Notes: generated by a model not told the origin, from the letters alone. A DNA stretch of 64,000 nucleotides from Bacteroidales bacterium (GCA_016283175.1 JAEEMK010000108.1:1-64000); one strand, 5' to 3'; counted from the stretch's first letter, positions 42,228-53,420 are shown. Numbers and translations are program-made.

Positions 42228-43165
42228 CAGTCGACAAGCTCCTTTTCAATAAGATAGCTATTGCGCGTGCTGGAGTTGCGGCATATAAGCTCGCCCAGGA
42301 ATCCAGCCAGGAACAGCATAGCGCCCAGCACAAGGAACAGCATAGAGATGTAGAACCACACGCTGTTGGTCAGCGCGATGCGGCCGCACAGACGGAGAAC
42401 GCAGACGACAACGAAGGCTATGAAACCAAGCAGGAACGACACCGACCCCACAAGGCCGAAGAAATGCATAGGCTGCTTGCCGAACTTGGACATAAACATT
42501 ATCGACATCAGGTCGAGATAGCCGTTGACGAATCGGTTGAGACCGAACTTGGTGACACCGAACTCGCGTTTGCGGTGCTGCACCACTTTCTCGCCTATGT
42601 TGCTGAAACCGGCCCACTTGGCTATGACGGGAATGTAGCGGTGCATCTCGCCGTAGACTTCGATGCTCTTGACCACATCGCGGCGATAGGCCTTCAGACC
42701 GCAGTTGAAGTCGTGCAGCTTGATGCCCGACATCTTGCGCGTGGTCCAGTTGAAGAACTTGGACGGTATGTTTTTTGCAATTTTCGAATCGTAGCGTTTC
42801 TTCTTCCATCCCGACACGAGGTCGTAGCCGTCCTCTTTGACCATACGGTACATTTCCGGCACTTCGTCGGGGCTGTCCTGCAAATCGGCGTCCATAGTGA
42901 CGACTACGTCGCCCTGTGCGTGGCTGAAACCGACGTTGAGAGCAGCCGATTTGCCGTAGTTGCGGCGGAACTTGACACCCTTGTAGCAGGGGTTCTTGGC
43001 GCGCAGTTCTTCTATAACCTGCCACGAACGGTCCTTGCTGCCGTCGTCGACCATTATGACTTCGTATGTGAATCCGTGCTCTTTCATCACACGGTCTATC
43101 CATTCTGCCAGATGAGGCAGCGACTCGTCTTCGTTGAACAGTGGAACTATAATGCTGATATCCAT
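42227..43165 (-). CDS. GT2 glycosyltransferase (DPM1/GtrB-like)
   Basis: ISIIVPLFNEDESLPHL, MDADLQDSPDEVPEM, two C-terminal TM helices. Confidence 0.93.
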   Translation of the reverse strand: MDISIIVPLFNEDESLPHLAEWIDRVMKEHGFTYEVIMVDDGSKDRSWQVIEELRAKNPCYKGVKFRRNYGKSAALNVGFSHAQGDVVVTMDADLQDSPDEVPEMYRMVKEDGYDLVSGWKKKRYDSKIAKNIPSKFFNWTTRKMSGIKLHDFNCGLKAYRRDVVKSIEVYGEMHRYIPVIAKWAGFSNIGEKVVQHRKREFGVTKFGLNRFVNGYLDLMSIMFMSKFGKQPMHFFGLVGSVSFLLGFIAFVVVCVLRLCGRIALTNSVWFYISMLFLVLGAMLFLAGFLGELICRNSSTRNSYLIEKELVD

Positions 43166-43243
43166 TATTTGAAGGTTTAAGGGTTTGAGGTTGAAGGGTT
43201 ATTGTTTCTCCAAGCCTTGCTTTTCTTATACTTTGTTCTTTCT

Positions 43244-43795
43244 TTACTTTGTTTTTTCTTTTACCTTGTTTTTCTCGGTTCTGAACACCAACGCGGCGAC
43301 AAAGGCCGTCATTATGGCCATCACCGCCGTGCGGAAAGCTCCGATGAAAGCCCAGGTGTGCAGACGGTAGGTGCGCATCACGGCGATGGTGGCAGCCTTC
43401 TCCTCGTCGGTGCCGCTGCCCTGCTGCTCACCGTAGATGAAATGTTCGAGGCAGCGCGCCGGGAACTCCTTGTCGACAACACCGCCGTAGAACAGCAGGA
43501 AGAGACCATAGACCACGGCAGCCACAACACCCAGCCACAGGCCATAGAGCATCAGTTCCTTGAAAAAAACGCGCTTTTCGGGCAGCCGGCTGCGATAGCG
43601 GTAGGCAAAGAAAAGCGTGGCGACAAGCAGCGTGATGTCGGTGACATAGTTTTCGGGTGCGTAGATGGGATAGTAAATAAGTTTGCAAAACAGCACAACA
43701 CCGCCAATGACGAGACCCGCAAGGGCACCGTCGCGCAGCGCGGCAAAGCGATAGTTGCCGTAAATATCTGACTGATACCGTCTTATAAACTTCAT
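43244..43795 (-). CDS. DUF4199-type membrane protein
   Basis: Four predicted TM helices, typical layout and neighbour of GT2. Confidence 0.75.
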   Translation of the reverse strand: MKFIRRYQSDIYGNYRFAALRDGALAGLVIGGVVLFCKLIYYPIYAPENYVTDITLLVATLFFAYRYRSRLPEKRVFFKELMLYGLWLGVVAAVVYGLFLLFYGGVVDKEFPARCLEHFIYGEQQGSGTDEEKAATIAVMRTYRLHTWAFIGAFRTAVMAIMTAFVAALVFRTEKNKVKEKTK

Positions 43796-43814
43796 TACAT
43801 ACTTTTTGCCTTTG

Positions 43815-43822
43815 CAAAGATA
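43815..43822 (-). promoter_or_regulatory. -7 box TATCTTTG
   Basis: TAnnTTTG on minus strand about 20 bp before DUF4199 start. Confidence 0.6.
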
Positions 43823-43977
43823 GCCAAAAAAAATGGATTATAAACCATTGCGTGCTGCAAAAAACCGCATCCATAGCACAGAGCGCTGAAAGACAAAACA
43901 TTGCTTCGGTATGTTTGTCGCTATGTTTCACAGCTGGCCTTTATATACGAAAACGTTGTTTTCAAGATACATTCCTC

Positions 43978-44076
43978 GGCATATGTACAGTATTTGTACA
44001 GTATATGTACAGTATATGTACGCTTCAGAAGCGTACATATACTGTACATATACTGTACAAATACTGTACATATGCC
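43978..44076. repeat. long palindrome family, copy 4 (perfect arms)
   Basis: GGCATATGTACAGTATTTGTACAGTATATGTACAGTATATGTACGCTTC-A-exact reverse complement. Confidence 0.98.
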
Positions 44077-44180
44077 AGGGAAGGCATACATTGTGGCACA
44101 ATGTGGGAGGTTGTGAAGAGAATTGAAACAATGGCCAAACTTTTTTTTCGCCAAACGTGCAGTAATTTCAATTTTCTTCG

Positions 44181-44188
44181 TAACTTTG
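44181..44188 (+). promoter_or_regulatory. -7 box TAACTTTG
   Basis: TAnnTTTG about 67 bp before 44255 start. Confidence 0.6.
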
Positions 44189-44254
44189 CAAAATATTTAC
44201 AAACAAACAATTTAAGAATCAGAATCATTAATTTATTGACTAATACATAAAAAG

Positions 44255-45580
44255 ATGAAAAAAACTACATTCTTTTTTGTGCTTGCCAGTATGTTGATGA
44301 CGTCCTGTCTGAAGGACGGATTCAACGATTTCGAGGCCCTGGGCCACGAAATGAGCATACAAGGCACTGTAAGCCCGACTCTCGGAGTGCCTATCGGCAC
44401 CGGCTCGGCAACAATCTATGATATGCTCAAAATGGTGCAGATTTCCTATGCCGATATGGAGGTCGACAACCGCGGCATCATCACCTTAAGCTACGACACC
44501 GCAGCTGCCTGGCATATCGATATGACTACACAAAAAGGTGGCAGAGCAAAGGACGGTGACATTGTCCACGTTGCTCGCAACCAGATATCCGGCTCGGTTG
44601 ACATCGACCTGTTCAACAACCTGACTTTCCTTGACGGCGCTGAAATAGAGGTGGACAGCCTGCTGGTCTATTTAAACGCTTTCGTCAAGGCCAACGCCAA
44701 CGACAGCGTTGTTCAGGCTTTGCAGAACTATCACGTCCACGTGTACTACGACCAGCTGGCCATCGATGTGCTGGGCCAAGACAACATTCTTTACCAAGTC
44801 TATCCAGCTCCCGGCCAGACTGCCGACTCGATACCCATCGACAGCCTCATAGCCGGACAGTACATCAAACTGTTCAACAACACCGACATCAGCCTGGCCA
44901 TCAACCACCGCCCCAAACAGATACAATACAGCGCACGTATGAACATCGCTTTCGAGGCTGAATTCTTTGCCTCCTCTGGTCTTACCGAGCACCAGTTTGT
45001 GGCCGACTCGATCGGTGTGCAGTCTGTCGACATCAGCGGCGACGTCAAGGTGCGCTTCCCGCTGTCGGCATACATCAACAACCTCAACTACGAGACCGAC
45101 ATCAACTTCACGCCGTCGTTCCACCTGAACGACCTTATTGTTGACTCGTCGATGATTTATCTGGACTGCCAGAACGGTCTGCCGCTTTCGCTGCTGGTCC
45201 GCACCCAGTTTGTCGACGAAAACGACCAGGTACTCTGCGACGTGCTTGACCCGGTGCAGACCGAAGTGGAAGGAGCCGACGTGGAACTCAACCCCACCAC
45301 CAACCTCTACACCGCCACAGCACCCAAGCAAACGCTGATACAGATACCCGTCACCAGAACGGTGTTCGACCATCTGCTCAACACACGCAAAATACGTATG
45401 AGCGCCGTGCTCAACACCTCATCGACCAGCAACCCGCTGCGCAAACGCGTATCGATACAGGGCGACGACAGGCTTACACTTCGCGTTTGGGCCAAGCTGC
45501 GCCCCACCTACGATCTTAACATCAACATCGGTGGCAACGGCAGCGACAGCACCAGCAACGAGAAAGGAGGTGCAAGATGA
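44255..45580 (+). CDS. lipoprotein of unknown function
   Basis: lipobox LMTSC; start MKKTTFFFVLAS; overlaps next gene by 4 bp. Confidence 0.85.
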   Translation: MKKTTFFFVLASMLMTSCLKDGFNDFEALGHEMSIQGTVSPTLGVPIGTGSATIYDMLKMVQISYADMEVDNRGIITLSYDTAAAWHIDMTTQKGGRAKDGDIVHVARNQISGSVDIDLFNNLTFLDGAEIEVDSLLVYLNAFVKANANDSVVQALQNYHVHVYYDQLAIDVLGQDNILYQVYPAPGQTADSIPIDSLIAGQYIKLFNNTDISLAINHRPKQIQYSARMNIAFEAEFFASSGLTEHQFVADSIGVQSVDISGDVKVRFPLSAYINNLNYETDINFTPSFHLNDLIVDSSMIYLDCQNGLPLSLLVRTQFVDENDQVLCDVLDPVQTEVEGADVELNPTTNLYTATAPKQTLIQIPVTRTVFDHLLNTRKIRMSAVLNTSSTSNPLRKRVSIQGDDRLTLRVWAKLRPTYDLNINIGGNGSDSTSNEKGGAR

Positions 45581-46998
45581 AAAAACTCACCATCCGCCTT
45601 GCCTCGCTGCTTGTTGCAGCCGTCACGCTGATTGGCAGCGTCAACGCCCAGAGCAACATTATGTACGGTTCGTCGCGCAACCCGCTGATGAACACCGCCA
45701 ACCCGGCTTTCTTCCCCAGCCATTCGCGTGCCTATCTGTCGCTGCCCGGCGTGAACCTCGACTTTTCAAGTCCGCTCGCCTATTCGAGCATATTCAGCTA
45801 CGATTCGACGCAGAACAAGACCATCATCAATGCCAACAGCCTGCTTGACACCCTTGCCAACGGCGAAAAGATCCGCCTTGGTTCCAACATCAACGCCGCA
45901 GGTCTCGGCATCGACTTCGGCAAGTTCTTCATCACCTTGTCGGCACAGGCCAAACTGGATTTCGGCTTTGGTCTGCCGCAGGGTCTCGTGACCTTCATAA
46001 GCGAAGGCAACTACGGCCATACCGGCGAGGACGCCATTGAGCTGCTCGACGGCAACCTCGTCAACGCACGTCTTTATGACGAAATAGCCCTCGGCTTTGG
46101 TGTGAAACTGGGCGAAAACCTCACCGTCGGTTTGCGCGCCAAACTGCTCAACGGATACCTTGACATCTCGAATGGCGGCTCGTCGCTGACACTGACCACA
46201 GCGCCCGACTACTCGACGATGACTGCAGATATGAATCTTGATATGAACTATGCCGGTGCCATCGACTTCGAATACGACTCGGTCAAGGGCAAATACAATT
46301 ACAAGATAAACAACTATATGCCGAAGAACTACGGTCTCAACATCGACCTTGGTGTCCGCTATGCCACCGACCTCTTCGAGGTGTCGGCTTCGATCATCGA
46401 CCTCGGTCCTGGCATCCACTGGGCTGAGAACATCAACAAGATTGTTTCGGCACGCGAGGACAACACGTTCACATTCACCGGTGTCGACGTTAGCAATCTA
46501 ATGCAGGGCGGCACCCTCGACTCGACCTATTCGCAGGTGCTTATCGACTCGCTCAAGGCTCTGGCCGAATATAAGGTCGTCGACGGCGGCGATGACTATT
46601 GGACCTCGATACCCACCAAAGTCAATGTAGGCGGTATGTTCCACATCACCAAGGGAGTCAGTGCCGGACTGCTGTTCCACGGCGAGTTTGAACGCGGTCT
46701 GGTGAAAGTCGGAGATGTCTTCAAGACCAAGAATGTGGGCTTCTACAGCCGCACATCGGCTATTGCACGCGTCAATCTGTACGACTGGGTTGAGGTGGTT
46801 GCCTCGGCATCGATGCTGACGAGCAACAACAAAATCAATTGGTTCAACCCCGGTATCGGCCTTACGCTGACACCGTTACGCGCTTTCCAAGTATACACCT
46901 TCATAGACTATATTTCAAATCTGTACCTCATCGACGCCAAACACCTGAATGTGTCGGTCGGTCTGAACATCTTCTTCGGAAGCTCTTCGGCTGACTAA
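45577..46998 (+). CDS. DUF5723-type outer-membrane protein
   Basis: signal peptide, NPLMNTANPAFFPSHSRAYLSLP, amphipathic beta strands. Confidence 0.78.
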   Translation: MKKLTIRLASLLVAAVTLIGSVNAQSNIMYGSSRNPLMNTANPAFFPSHSRAYLSLPGVNLDFSSPLAYSSIFSYDSTQNKTIINANSLLDTLANGEKIRLGSNINAAGLGIDFGKFFITLSAQAKLDFGFGLPQGLVTFISEGNYGHTGEDAIELLDGNLVNARLYDEIALGFGVKLGENLTVGLRAKLLNGYLDISNGGSSLTLTTAPDYSTMTADMNLDMNYAGAIDFEYDSVKGKYNYKINNYMPKNYGLNIDLGVRYATDLFEVSASIIDLGPGIHWAENINKIVSAREDNTFTFTGVDVSNLMQGGTLDSTYSQVLIDSLKALAEYKVVDGGDDYWTSIPTKVNVGGMFHITKGVSAGLLFHGEFERGLVKVGDVFKTKNVGFYSRTSAIARVNLYDWVEVVASASMLTSNNKINWFNPGIGLTLTPLRAFQVYTFIDYISNLYLIDAKHLNVSVGLNIFFGSSSAD

Positions 46999-47022
46999 AC
47001 GGCGTCATAATTTTTCTTACAA

Positions 47023-47379
47023 GTGAAAAAAATAGCATCAACCATACTGCTGATGACAACTGTACTCCTCGGTGCCTGCAACCGCGACATCGAGGAGTTC
47101 AGATTTACTGGCACAGTGGTAGGCGGCGAAATGTGTTCGTCGTCGCAGATAGGTTATATCATCGACATTTTCACACCCGACAACCTGGGCGAATCTTTTA
47201 CAAACACCAGCGGCAGCTACGACCACGCAGTGATGGCTTACAGAGCACCGCGTATACTGCATTACGGCGACACCATTGAAGGTGTGGCATATTTTACCGA
47301 AAGCTACGCCGCCCTGAATTGTTTCGGCATTATTGACAACGGCCTGCCTGAAATGGTGCTTATGTCGGTGGACGAATAA
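47023..47379 (+). CDS. small lipoprotein of unknown function
   Basis: GTG start, lipobox LLGAC. Confidence 0.75.
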   Translation: MKKIASTILLMTTVLLGACNRDIEEFRFTGTVVGGEMCSSSQIGYIIDIFTPDNLGESFTNTSGSYDHAVMAYRAPRILHYGDTIEGVAYFTESYAALNCFGIIDNGLPEMVLMSVDE

Positions 47380-47429
47380 AACTATCACCCCGTATCAACA
47401 TACCAACGTATCAACATACCAACAAATAA

Positions 47430-48737
47430 ATGTCCAACATAGTAGCCATAGTAGGACGCCCCAATGTGGGCAAATCGACACTCTTCAACAGACTTATTGA
47501 GGAACGCAAAGCAATCGTCGACGAGACGTCGGGCGTAACACGCGACCGCCAGTACGGCCACAGCGACTGGAACGGCAAACACTTTTCCGTCATCGACACC
47601 GGCGGCTACGTTATGGGCGGCGACGACGAGTTTGAAGTGGAGATTCGCAAGCAGGTGGCTTTGGCCATCGACGAAGCCGACGTGATTCTTTTCCTGGTAG
47701 ATGCCAAGGAAGGACTGACGCCTATGGACGAGGATGTAGCCGATATGCTGCGACGCTGCAAAAAGAAAGTGATGCTTGTCGTCAACAAGTGTGACACAGC
47801 GGCACGACAAGAAACCATCGGCGAGTTCTATGCCCTTGGCCTCGGCGAGCTTTACCCCATTGCCGGCATCACTGGAAGCGGTACGGGCGATCTGCTGGAC
47901 GCCGTGGTGGCCGATTTTGAAGAGGGTGATGAGGAGGTCGAAGACACCCTGCCACGCATCGCCGTGGTGGGAAGGCCAAACGTGGGCAAATCGTCGTTCA
48001 TCAACGCCATCACAGGCCAGGAACGCAACATCGTGACCCCCATTGCAGGCACTACACGCGACTCGATCCTTACGCACTACAACCTCTTCGGCTTCGACTT
48101 CAACTTTGTCGACACCGCTGGCTTGCGCAAGAAACAAAAGGTCAGCGAAGACCTCGAGTTCTATTCAGTATTGCGCTCGGTGCGTGCCATCGAGGCCAGC
48201 GACGTATGTATACTGATGCTCGACGCTTCGCAAGGCATTGAACAACAAGACCTGAACATCTTCGGACTAATACAGCGCAACCATAAAGGCATTGTCATCG
48301 TCGTCAATAAGTGGGACCTTATCGAGAAGAACAACCAGACCCACAAAGAATACGAAGACCTTATCCGTGAACGCATTGCTCCGTTCAACGATGTGCCCAT
48401 CATCTTCACTTCGGTCATCAACAAACAACGTATCTTCAAGGTGCTTGAGACTGCACGTCAGGTCTATGCCGCCCGCAGCCGCAAGATTTCCACCTCGGAG
48501 CTGAACGACACATTGCTACCCATCGTCAAGGAGCAGAACCCGCCTCCCAGCGTCAAAGGGAAATGGGTCAAGATTAAGTATATCACCCAACTGCCCACTC
48601 CGTATCCGCAGTTTGTCTTTTTCTGCAACCTGCCTCAATATGTACGCGACCCCTATCGTCGCTATGTCGAGAACCGTATGCGCGAATTGTGGGACTTCCA
48701 AGGCGTTCCTATAAACATCTATTTCCGCGCGAAATAA
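47430..48737 (+). CDS. der: ribosome biogenesis GTPase Der (EngA)
   Basis: Two GTPase domains: [15 protein letters not shown] and [15 protein letters not shown]. Confidence 0.97.
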   Translation: MSNIVAIVGRPNVGKSTLFNRLIEERKAIVDETSGVTRDRQYGHSDWNGKHFSVIDTGGYVMGGDDEFEVEIRKQVALAIDEADVILFLVDAKEGLTPMDEDVADMLRRCKKKVMLVVNKCDTAARQETIGEFYALGLGELYPIAGITGSGTGDLLDAVVADFEEGDEEVEDTLPRIAVVGRPNVGKSSFINAITGQERNIVTPIAGTTRDSILTHYNLFGFDFNFVDTAGLRKKQKVSEDLEFYSVLRSVRAIEASDVCILMLDASQGIEQQDLNIFGLIQRNHKGIVIVVNKWDLIEKNNQTHKEYEDLIRERIAPFNDVPIIFTSVINKQRIFKVLETARQVYAARSRKISTSELNDTLLPIVKEQNPPPSVKGKWVKIKYITQLPTPYPQFVFFCNLPQYVRDPYRRYVENRMRELWDFQGVPINIYFRAK

Positions 48738-48760
48738 TTGCATAAAAACGTTTCTTGATT

Positions 48761-49147
48761 ATGCCAAACGATAACAACGCAATCCGTATCGACAAATACC
48801 TATGGGCCGTGCGACTTTTCAAAACACGCAGTATCGCAACCGATGCCTGCCGTGCCGGCAAAGTGAAGATGAACGATATGCCTGTCAAGCCGTCACACGA
48901 AATAAGCGTCGGCGAAATTTACGAGCTCAACATCGAGCAGATGCACCGCACCGTGCAGGTAAAGGCACTGCTTGCCAACCGTGTAGGTGCCAAGCTGGTT
49001 GAGAACTACCTTACCGACCTCACGCCAGCTGAGGAATACGAGCGCATTCAGATGGCACGCCAGTACGGCTTCGAGAAACGTGACCGTGGCACCGGCCGAC
49101 CGACCAAACGCGACCGCCGTGAAATAGAGGAGTTCAAGTACAAATAA
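48761..49147 (+). CDS. S4-domain RNA-binding protein (Hsp15-like)
   Basis: IRIDKYLWAVRLFKTRSIATDACRAGKVKMN. Confidence 0.92.
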   Translation: MPNDNNAIRIDKYLWAVRLFKTRSIATDACRAGKVKMNDMPVKPSHEISVGEIYELNIEQMHRTVQVKALLANRVGAKLVENYLTDLTPAEEYERIQMARQYGFEKRDRGTGRPTKRDRREIEEFKYK

Positions 49148-49171
49148 GCAATTCAGAAACAGAGCCAATAA

Positions 49172-49208
49172 AACAAGAAGTGCCGGACTTAGTCCGGCAC
49201 TTCTTGTT
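49172..49208. terminator. bidirectional intrinsic terminator
   Basis: AACAAGAAGTGCCGGACT-t-AGTCCGGCACTTCTTGTT between convergent genes. Confidence 0.88.
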
Positions 49209-49218
49209 AATTACAATG

Positions 49219-49848
49219 TCAAAACCTTAATCGTATGCTTGCGCCAGGAAGAAAGGATAGTCCTATGCCTGTCGGTGAACTGCTAAAGCAATATGGCATC
49301 AACTCTGGCGAAAGATTCAGCGTCAAATCATCGGTGATTTGGAAATCGTATAGATGCCCGAAAACATATGCATCAAGAAGGTTGAGACCATAGACAGCCG
49401 CCGCTATGATAATCGATAACTGAAATGTTTTGTTGTAGGTCTCATACATATTGTAGATGTTCGATGTCGGTGCTCCAACAATTTCAGCATTGTCAGTATG
49501 CAACGGCGCATCATTGTTATTGACACGATACAAGTACTCATCTTTGTACATTTTCATCTGCGTGTAGTTGCTGTATGTGTAATAAGCAACGCCACCAACA
49601 GCGGCATAGACAATGGGCACCTTCCAAGCCTGACCGTTGTAGACCTGGCCTGCACCGGGCAGCACAGCTGACAAAATCAGGGCTTTCTTGGCGCTGTGGG
49701 GCTTTACGACAGGCATCTTGTGCACAGTGGCTTCCACCCTGCCCTGCTTGACAGAAAAAGATGTGTCGTTCTGCGCCATAGCGTTGCCGGCCGAAAGAAC
49801 AGAAAAAAGAGTAAGGCAAAGAATCCCTACTCTTTTGATAAAATTCAT
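49219..49848 (-). CDS. DUF5683-type membrane protein
   Basis: KKALILSAVLPGAGQVYNGQAWKVPIVYAAVGG; next to parB. Confidence 0.85.
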   Translation of the reverse strand: MNFIKRVGILCLTLFSVLSAGNAMAQNDTSFSVKQGRVEATVHKMPVVKPHSAKKALILSAVLPGAGQVYNGQAWKVPIVYAAVGGVAYYTYSNYTQMKMYKDEYLYRVNNNDAPLHTDNAEIVGAPTSNIYNMYETYNKTFQLSIIIAAAVYGLNLLDAYVFGHLYDFQITDDLTLNLSPELMPYCFSSSPTGIGLSFLPGASIRLRF

Positions 49849-49885
49849 ATTTCCAAAAGCCCTAATCACAATCACAAAACACTAA

Positions 49886-50770
49886 TCACTCCTTGATAAG
49901 CTTGATGATACGATCAAAATCCTTGTCGCTGTTGAAGTGGATAGTCAGCGTACCTTTGCCGCGACGGCTGCGTTTGATGTCAATCTCTGACTGCAGATAC
50001 TGCTTCAGCGACGAACGCGAAGCGGCATAGCTTTCTGGCAAATCCTCCTTGCTACGGACAGAAACTTGCGGTTTAGGCTTGGTCAATTCCTTGACCATCT
50101 GTTCGGTCTGACGCACCGAAAGCTGCTTGTTGATGATGTCGTGCAGCATTGCCAGATGCGTGTCGGTGTCCTCAATGTTGACCAGGCAGCGGGCGTGAGC
50201 CATACTTATCTTGTCAGTGCTCAATGCCAACTGCGTCTCTGACGGCAGGTTGAGCAGGCGAAGATAGTTGGTAATTGTCGAACGATTCTTGCCGACCTTT
50301 TCGCTAAGCTGTTCGTGCGTCAGCTGACATTCCTCAATGAGAGCGTTATAAGAGAAAGCAATCTCCATAGCGTTAAGATTCTCACGCTGAATATTTTCCA
50401 CCAGTGCCATCTCCATCATCTGTGTGTCGGTGGCAATGCGGATATAGGCCGGAATTTCCTTCAAGCCGGCAATCTGCGAAGCACGCATACGACGTTCGCC
50501 GGCAATAAGTTGATATTTGCCGTCAGGCATCTGGCGCACCGTGATTGGAGTGATAACCCCCTGTTGGCGAATGGACTGTGCCAGTTCCTCAAGAGCCTCC
50601 TGGTCGAATTCCTTGCGAGGCTGGAAAGGGTTAGCTTCTATGCTGTCGAGAGGTATGGTGGTAATGGCCGTGGTAAGGTTGCTCTTGCCCATAGCGGCAT
50701 CGATGTCGACATCGGGCAATATAGAACCCAGACCGCGTCCCAGACCTGTAGTTTTTTTCTTGGTAGTCAT
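49886..50770 (-). CDS. parB: ParB/Spo0J chromosome partitioning protein
   Basis: IPLDSIEANPFQPRKEFD...LIAGERRMRAS...HTH. Confidence 0.97.
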   Translation of the reverse strand: MTTKKKTTGLGRGLGSILPDVDIDAAMGKSNLTTAITTIPLDSIEANPFQPRKEFDQEALEELAQSIRQQGVITPITVRQMPDGKYQLIAGERRMRASQIAGLKEIPAYIRIATDTQMMEMALVENIQRENLNAMEIAFSYNALIEECQLTHEQLSEKVGKNRSTITNYLRLLNLPSETQLALSTDKISMAHARCLVNIEDTDTHLAMLHDIINKQLSVRQTEQMVKELTKPKPQVSVRSKEDLPESYAASRSSLKQYLQSEIDIKRSRRGKGTLTIHFNSDKDFDRIIKLIKE

Positions 50771-50790
50771 AACAATCTTACTTTCTGTTC

Positions 50791-51576
50791 TCACTTGCTT
50801 TTCTTGGCCTTGTCCATCCCGTTGCGGCGCAGGATTTCGTTGGCAAGATTCAGGTAGTTGATGGCACCCGAGCAGGTAGCGTCGTGCATAATAATCGAGC
50901 GGCCGTAGCTCGGAGCCTCTGCCAGCTTGGTGTTGCGGTAGATAAGGGTGTCGAAGACCATCTGTTTGAAATGTCCGCGCACATCTTCCACCACCTGTCG
51001 AGCCAAGCGCAGACGCGAATCGTACATAGTGATGAGAAGACCTTCAATAGACAGTTTCGGATTCAGCCGCGTCTGTACGATACGAACGGTGTTGAGCAGT
51101 TTGCCAAGACCTTCGAGGGCGAAATACTCACTTTGTATCGGTATGATGACCGAATCCGACGCTGTAAGCGCGTTGATGGTGATAAGACCCAGCGACGGCG
51201 AGCAGTCGATGATAATGAAATCATATTCGTCGCGAATCGGCGCCAAAGCCTTCGAAATGTAAAACTCACGCTGTTTCTCGTTCACAAGGTCGATCTCTGC
51301 ACCTACAAGGTCAATACGTGTAGGCAGCAGATACAGGTTGGGCGTTTCAGTCTCAACAATGCAGTCCTTTGCCGCCGCCTGACCGAGAAAACACTCATAG
51401 GCGCTCTGCTCCACGGTCTCGGGGTTGACACCCAGTCCCGACGTGGCGTTGGCCTGCGGGTCGGCATCGATAAGCAGCACCTTGTATTCCAGCACTGCCA
51501 GCGAGGCCGAAAGGTTTGTCGCCGTGGTTGTCTTGCCCACACCGCCTTTCTGGTTGGCTATCGAAATTATTTTACC
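50791..51576 (-). CDS. parA: ParA/Soj ATPase
   Basis: MGKIISIANQKGGVGKTTTATNLSASLA. Confidence 0.97.
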   Translation of the reverse strand, partial: GKIISIANQKGGVGKTTTATNLSASLAVLEYKVLLIDADPQANATSGLGVNPETVEQSAYECFLGQAAAKDCIVETETPNLYLLPTRIDLVGAEIDLVNEKQREFYISKALAPIRDEYDFIIIDCSPSLGLITINALTASDSVIIPIQSEYFALEGLGKLLNTVRIVQTRLNPKLSIEGLLITMYDSRLRLARQVVEDVRGHFKQMVFDTLIYRNTKLAEAPSYGRSIIMHDATCSGAINYLNLANEILRRNGMDKAKKSK

Positions 51577-51624
51577 CATTTTAATCGATGTTCGATTTTG
51601 GTTCATTGCCGGAGATTGCCGGCG

Positions 51625-51969
51625 TCAGATTTTGAAAATGTCTTCAATGTCGTCGTTGTGAGCGGCAGAAGTCGTATCGTCGGCAAACGTTGCCGGCTCC
51701 TCTTCCGGAATAACGCCAGTCTCAATGAAGTTGATGGCGTTCGTCAGGCCGCGCTGGAACTTCTCAAAGTCCTCCTTATAGAGGAACATTTTGTTTTTCT
51801 CAAAATAAAAACTACCCGTGTTGTTGTCAAAAAGCTTGCGGCTTTCGGCAATAACGATGAATTTGTCACCGCCACGCGTCTCTTTCACATCAAAAAAATA
51901 TTTGCGCTTTCCCGCACTAATGGACTGTGAATACAACTCTTCTTTCGTTCTGTTACTGTTAAAATCCAT
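51625..51969 (-). CDS. PUR-domain DNA/RNA-binding protein (DUF3276)
   Basis: SISAGKRKYFFDVKETRGGDKFIVIAESRK. Confidence 0.88.
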   Translation of the reverse strand: MDFNSNRTKEELYSQSISAGKRKYFFDVKETRGGDKFIVIAESRKLFDNNTGSFYFEKNKMFLYKEDFEKFQRGLTNAINFIETGVIPEEEPATFADDTTSAAHNDDIEDIFKI

Positions 51970-52105
51970 ATCTTGATAATATTAAATTTGAATTGGCAAA
52001 ATTACTGTTTTTTTTTCAAATGGGGAACAATCACCAACATTTTTTTCATTGGCCACCGTCCCCGGTTCCTGATTCCTTACTTCTTTTCCCTATTCCCCGT
52101 CGGCC

Positions 52106-53383
52106 TCAATTCTGCTTGTGCGTCATAATGTCCAAAACCACGTCGTCGGTCTGGTCCATACCTTCGTGACCCAGACGGCCAAGGTTACGGATAGAATAGT
52201 CTATGTCCTTCTCCGACAGGCCGTCGCAGGCATCGACAACCTTGTCGTGCAATGCCAACTCGGCACTGACAAAGGCGCTGTACAACCCTGTCGACATCTT
52301 CAGTGCGCACGACGGTTTGGCACCGTCGCAAACCATACCGGCCAGCGTGTTGATCATATTCTTTATGGCATAGCACACCTGGTCGAAGTTGCCTCCGTGC
52401 AGGTAAGTGATGCCAGAAGTAACGCCGATTGAAGCGTTGACAATGCCACACAATGCCGACAGGCGGCCAATGCCGCGTTTGATGTAAATAGATGTCAAAT
52501 GACTAAGTATCAACGCTCTCGTCACCTGTTCATCGCTCGATCCCTTGGCCTTGCCATATTCGAATACCGGCAGTGTGCAGGCTATGCCCTGATTGCCGCT
52601 GCCACTGTTGGAATAGACCGGCAGTGTGCAGCCGTCCATACGGGCGTCGGAAGCGGCCACAGTGCGTGCAATGACAGTGTGGACAATGTCGCCGTCGGCA
52701 TTTTCCATCAGAATGCGCCCCGTGTTCAGACCGTAACCCTTGAGACCCTCATTGGCAGCAGCACTGTTCAGACTGACAGTCTCCATAATGAACTTCAGTT
52801 CATCGAGGGGAGCCGTGGTGGCATAGTCGTAGACAATGCGCTGCGACAGGCGCGGTTCATTGCCACAATCGGAGTCGCCACCGCACTGCGAACCCTCATT
52901 GTCGACCAGCACATTGTCGTTTTTGGCAACATAAACAAAGTTGGTGTGCCTCTTCGAAATAATCGCCGTAGCCTTGTCGGAGCCTTTGGTACAGATACAT
53001 TCGATGTAGAGCTTGTCCTCGCAAGGCTCCTTCAATCCGATGCTGATGCGGTCGCCATTGTTGGCAAGCCAGCCTTTGGCCTTGTCCACAGCCTCGGCCG
53101 GCACCGTCAGCACCTCCAGCTGCCGCTGCGATTCGCCCGATGTCAGCGCAATTGCCACAGCTATGGGCAGACCAATCATTCCCGTGCCGGGTATGCCGAC
53201 ACCCATAGCATTCTTGAAAACATTTTTGCTGAGCAACAGTTCTGTGCTGTCAGGCATTTCGCCAAGCGTCTCGCGGGCTTTGGCCACAGCCAGAGCCACG
53301 GCACCCGGTTCGGTACAGCCCGTCGCCACAACGACCTCGCGCCTTATCAAGTCGCGTATCTGGCCACGTAAACAATCGTCCAT
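52106..53383 (-). CDS. L-cysteine desulfidase / serine dehydratase alpha family (UPF0597, CyuA-like)
   Basis: ATGCTEPGAVALAVAKARE, GNQGI, GAKPSCALKMST. Confidence 0.92.
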   Translation of the reverse strand: MDDCLRGQIRDLIRREVVVATGCTEPGAVALAVAKARETLGEMPDSTELLLSKNVFKNAMGVGIPGTGMIGLPIAVAIALTSGESQRQLEVLTVPAEAVDKAKGWLANNGDRISIGLKEPCEDKLYIECICTKGSDKATAIISKRHTNFVYVAKNDNVLVDNEGSQCGGDSDCGNEPRLSQRIVYDYATTAPLDELKFIMETVSLNSAAANEGLKGYGLNTGRILMENADGDIVHTVIARTVAASDARMDGCTLPVYSNSGSGNQGIACTLPVFEYGKAKGSSDEQVTRALILSHLTSIYIKRGIGRLSALCGIVNASIGVTSGITYLHGGNFDQVCYAIKNMINTLAGMVCDGAKPSCALKMSTGLYSAFVSAELALHDKVVDACDGLSEKDIDYSIRNLGRLGHEGMDQTDDVVLDIMTHKQN

Positions 53384-53420
53384 TGTCGGTGATTTGTGTG
53401 AAAGGTGAATGGGGTTTCTT

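Noticed and set aside
47393-47424. TATCAACATACCAACG short repeat before der
   Set aside because: Low-complexity intergenic run with no supported function; similar text at 36845-36865.
49886-51576. parS sites near parAB
   Set aside because: No match to TGTTnCACGTGnAACA recognised by eye in the window; a computed scan would be needed.
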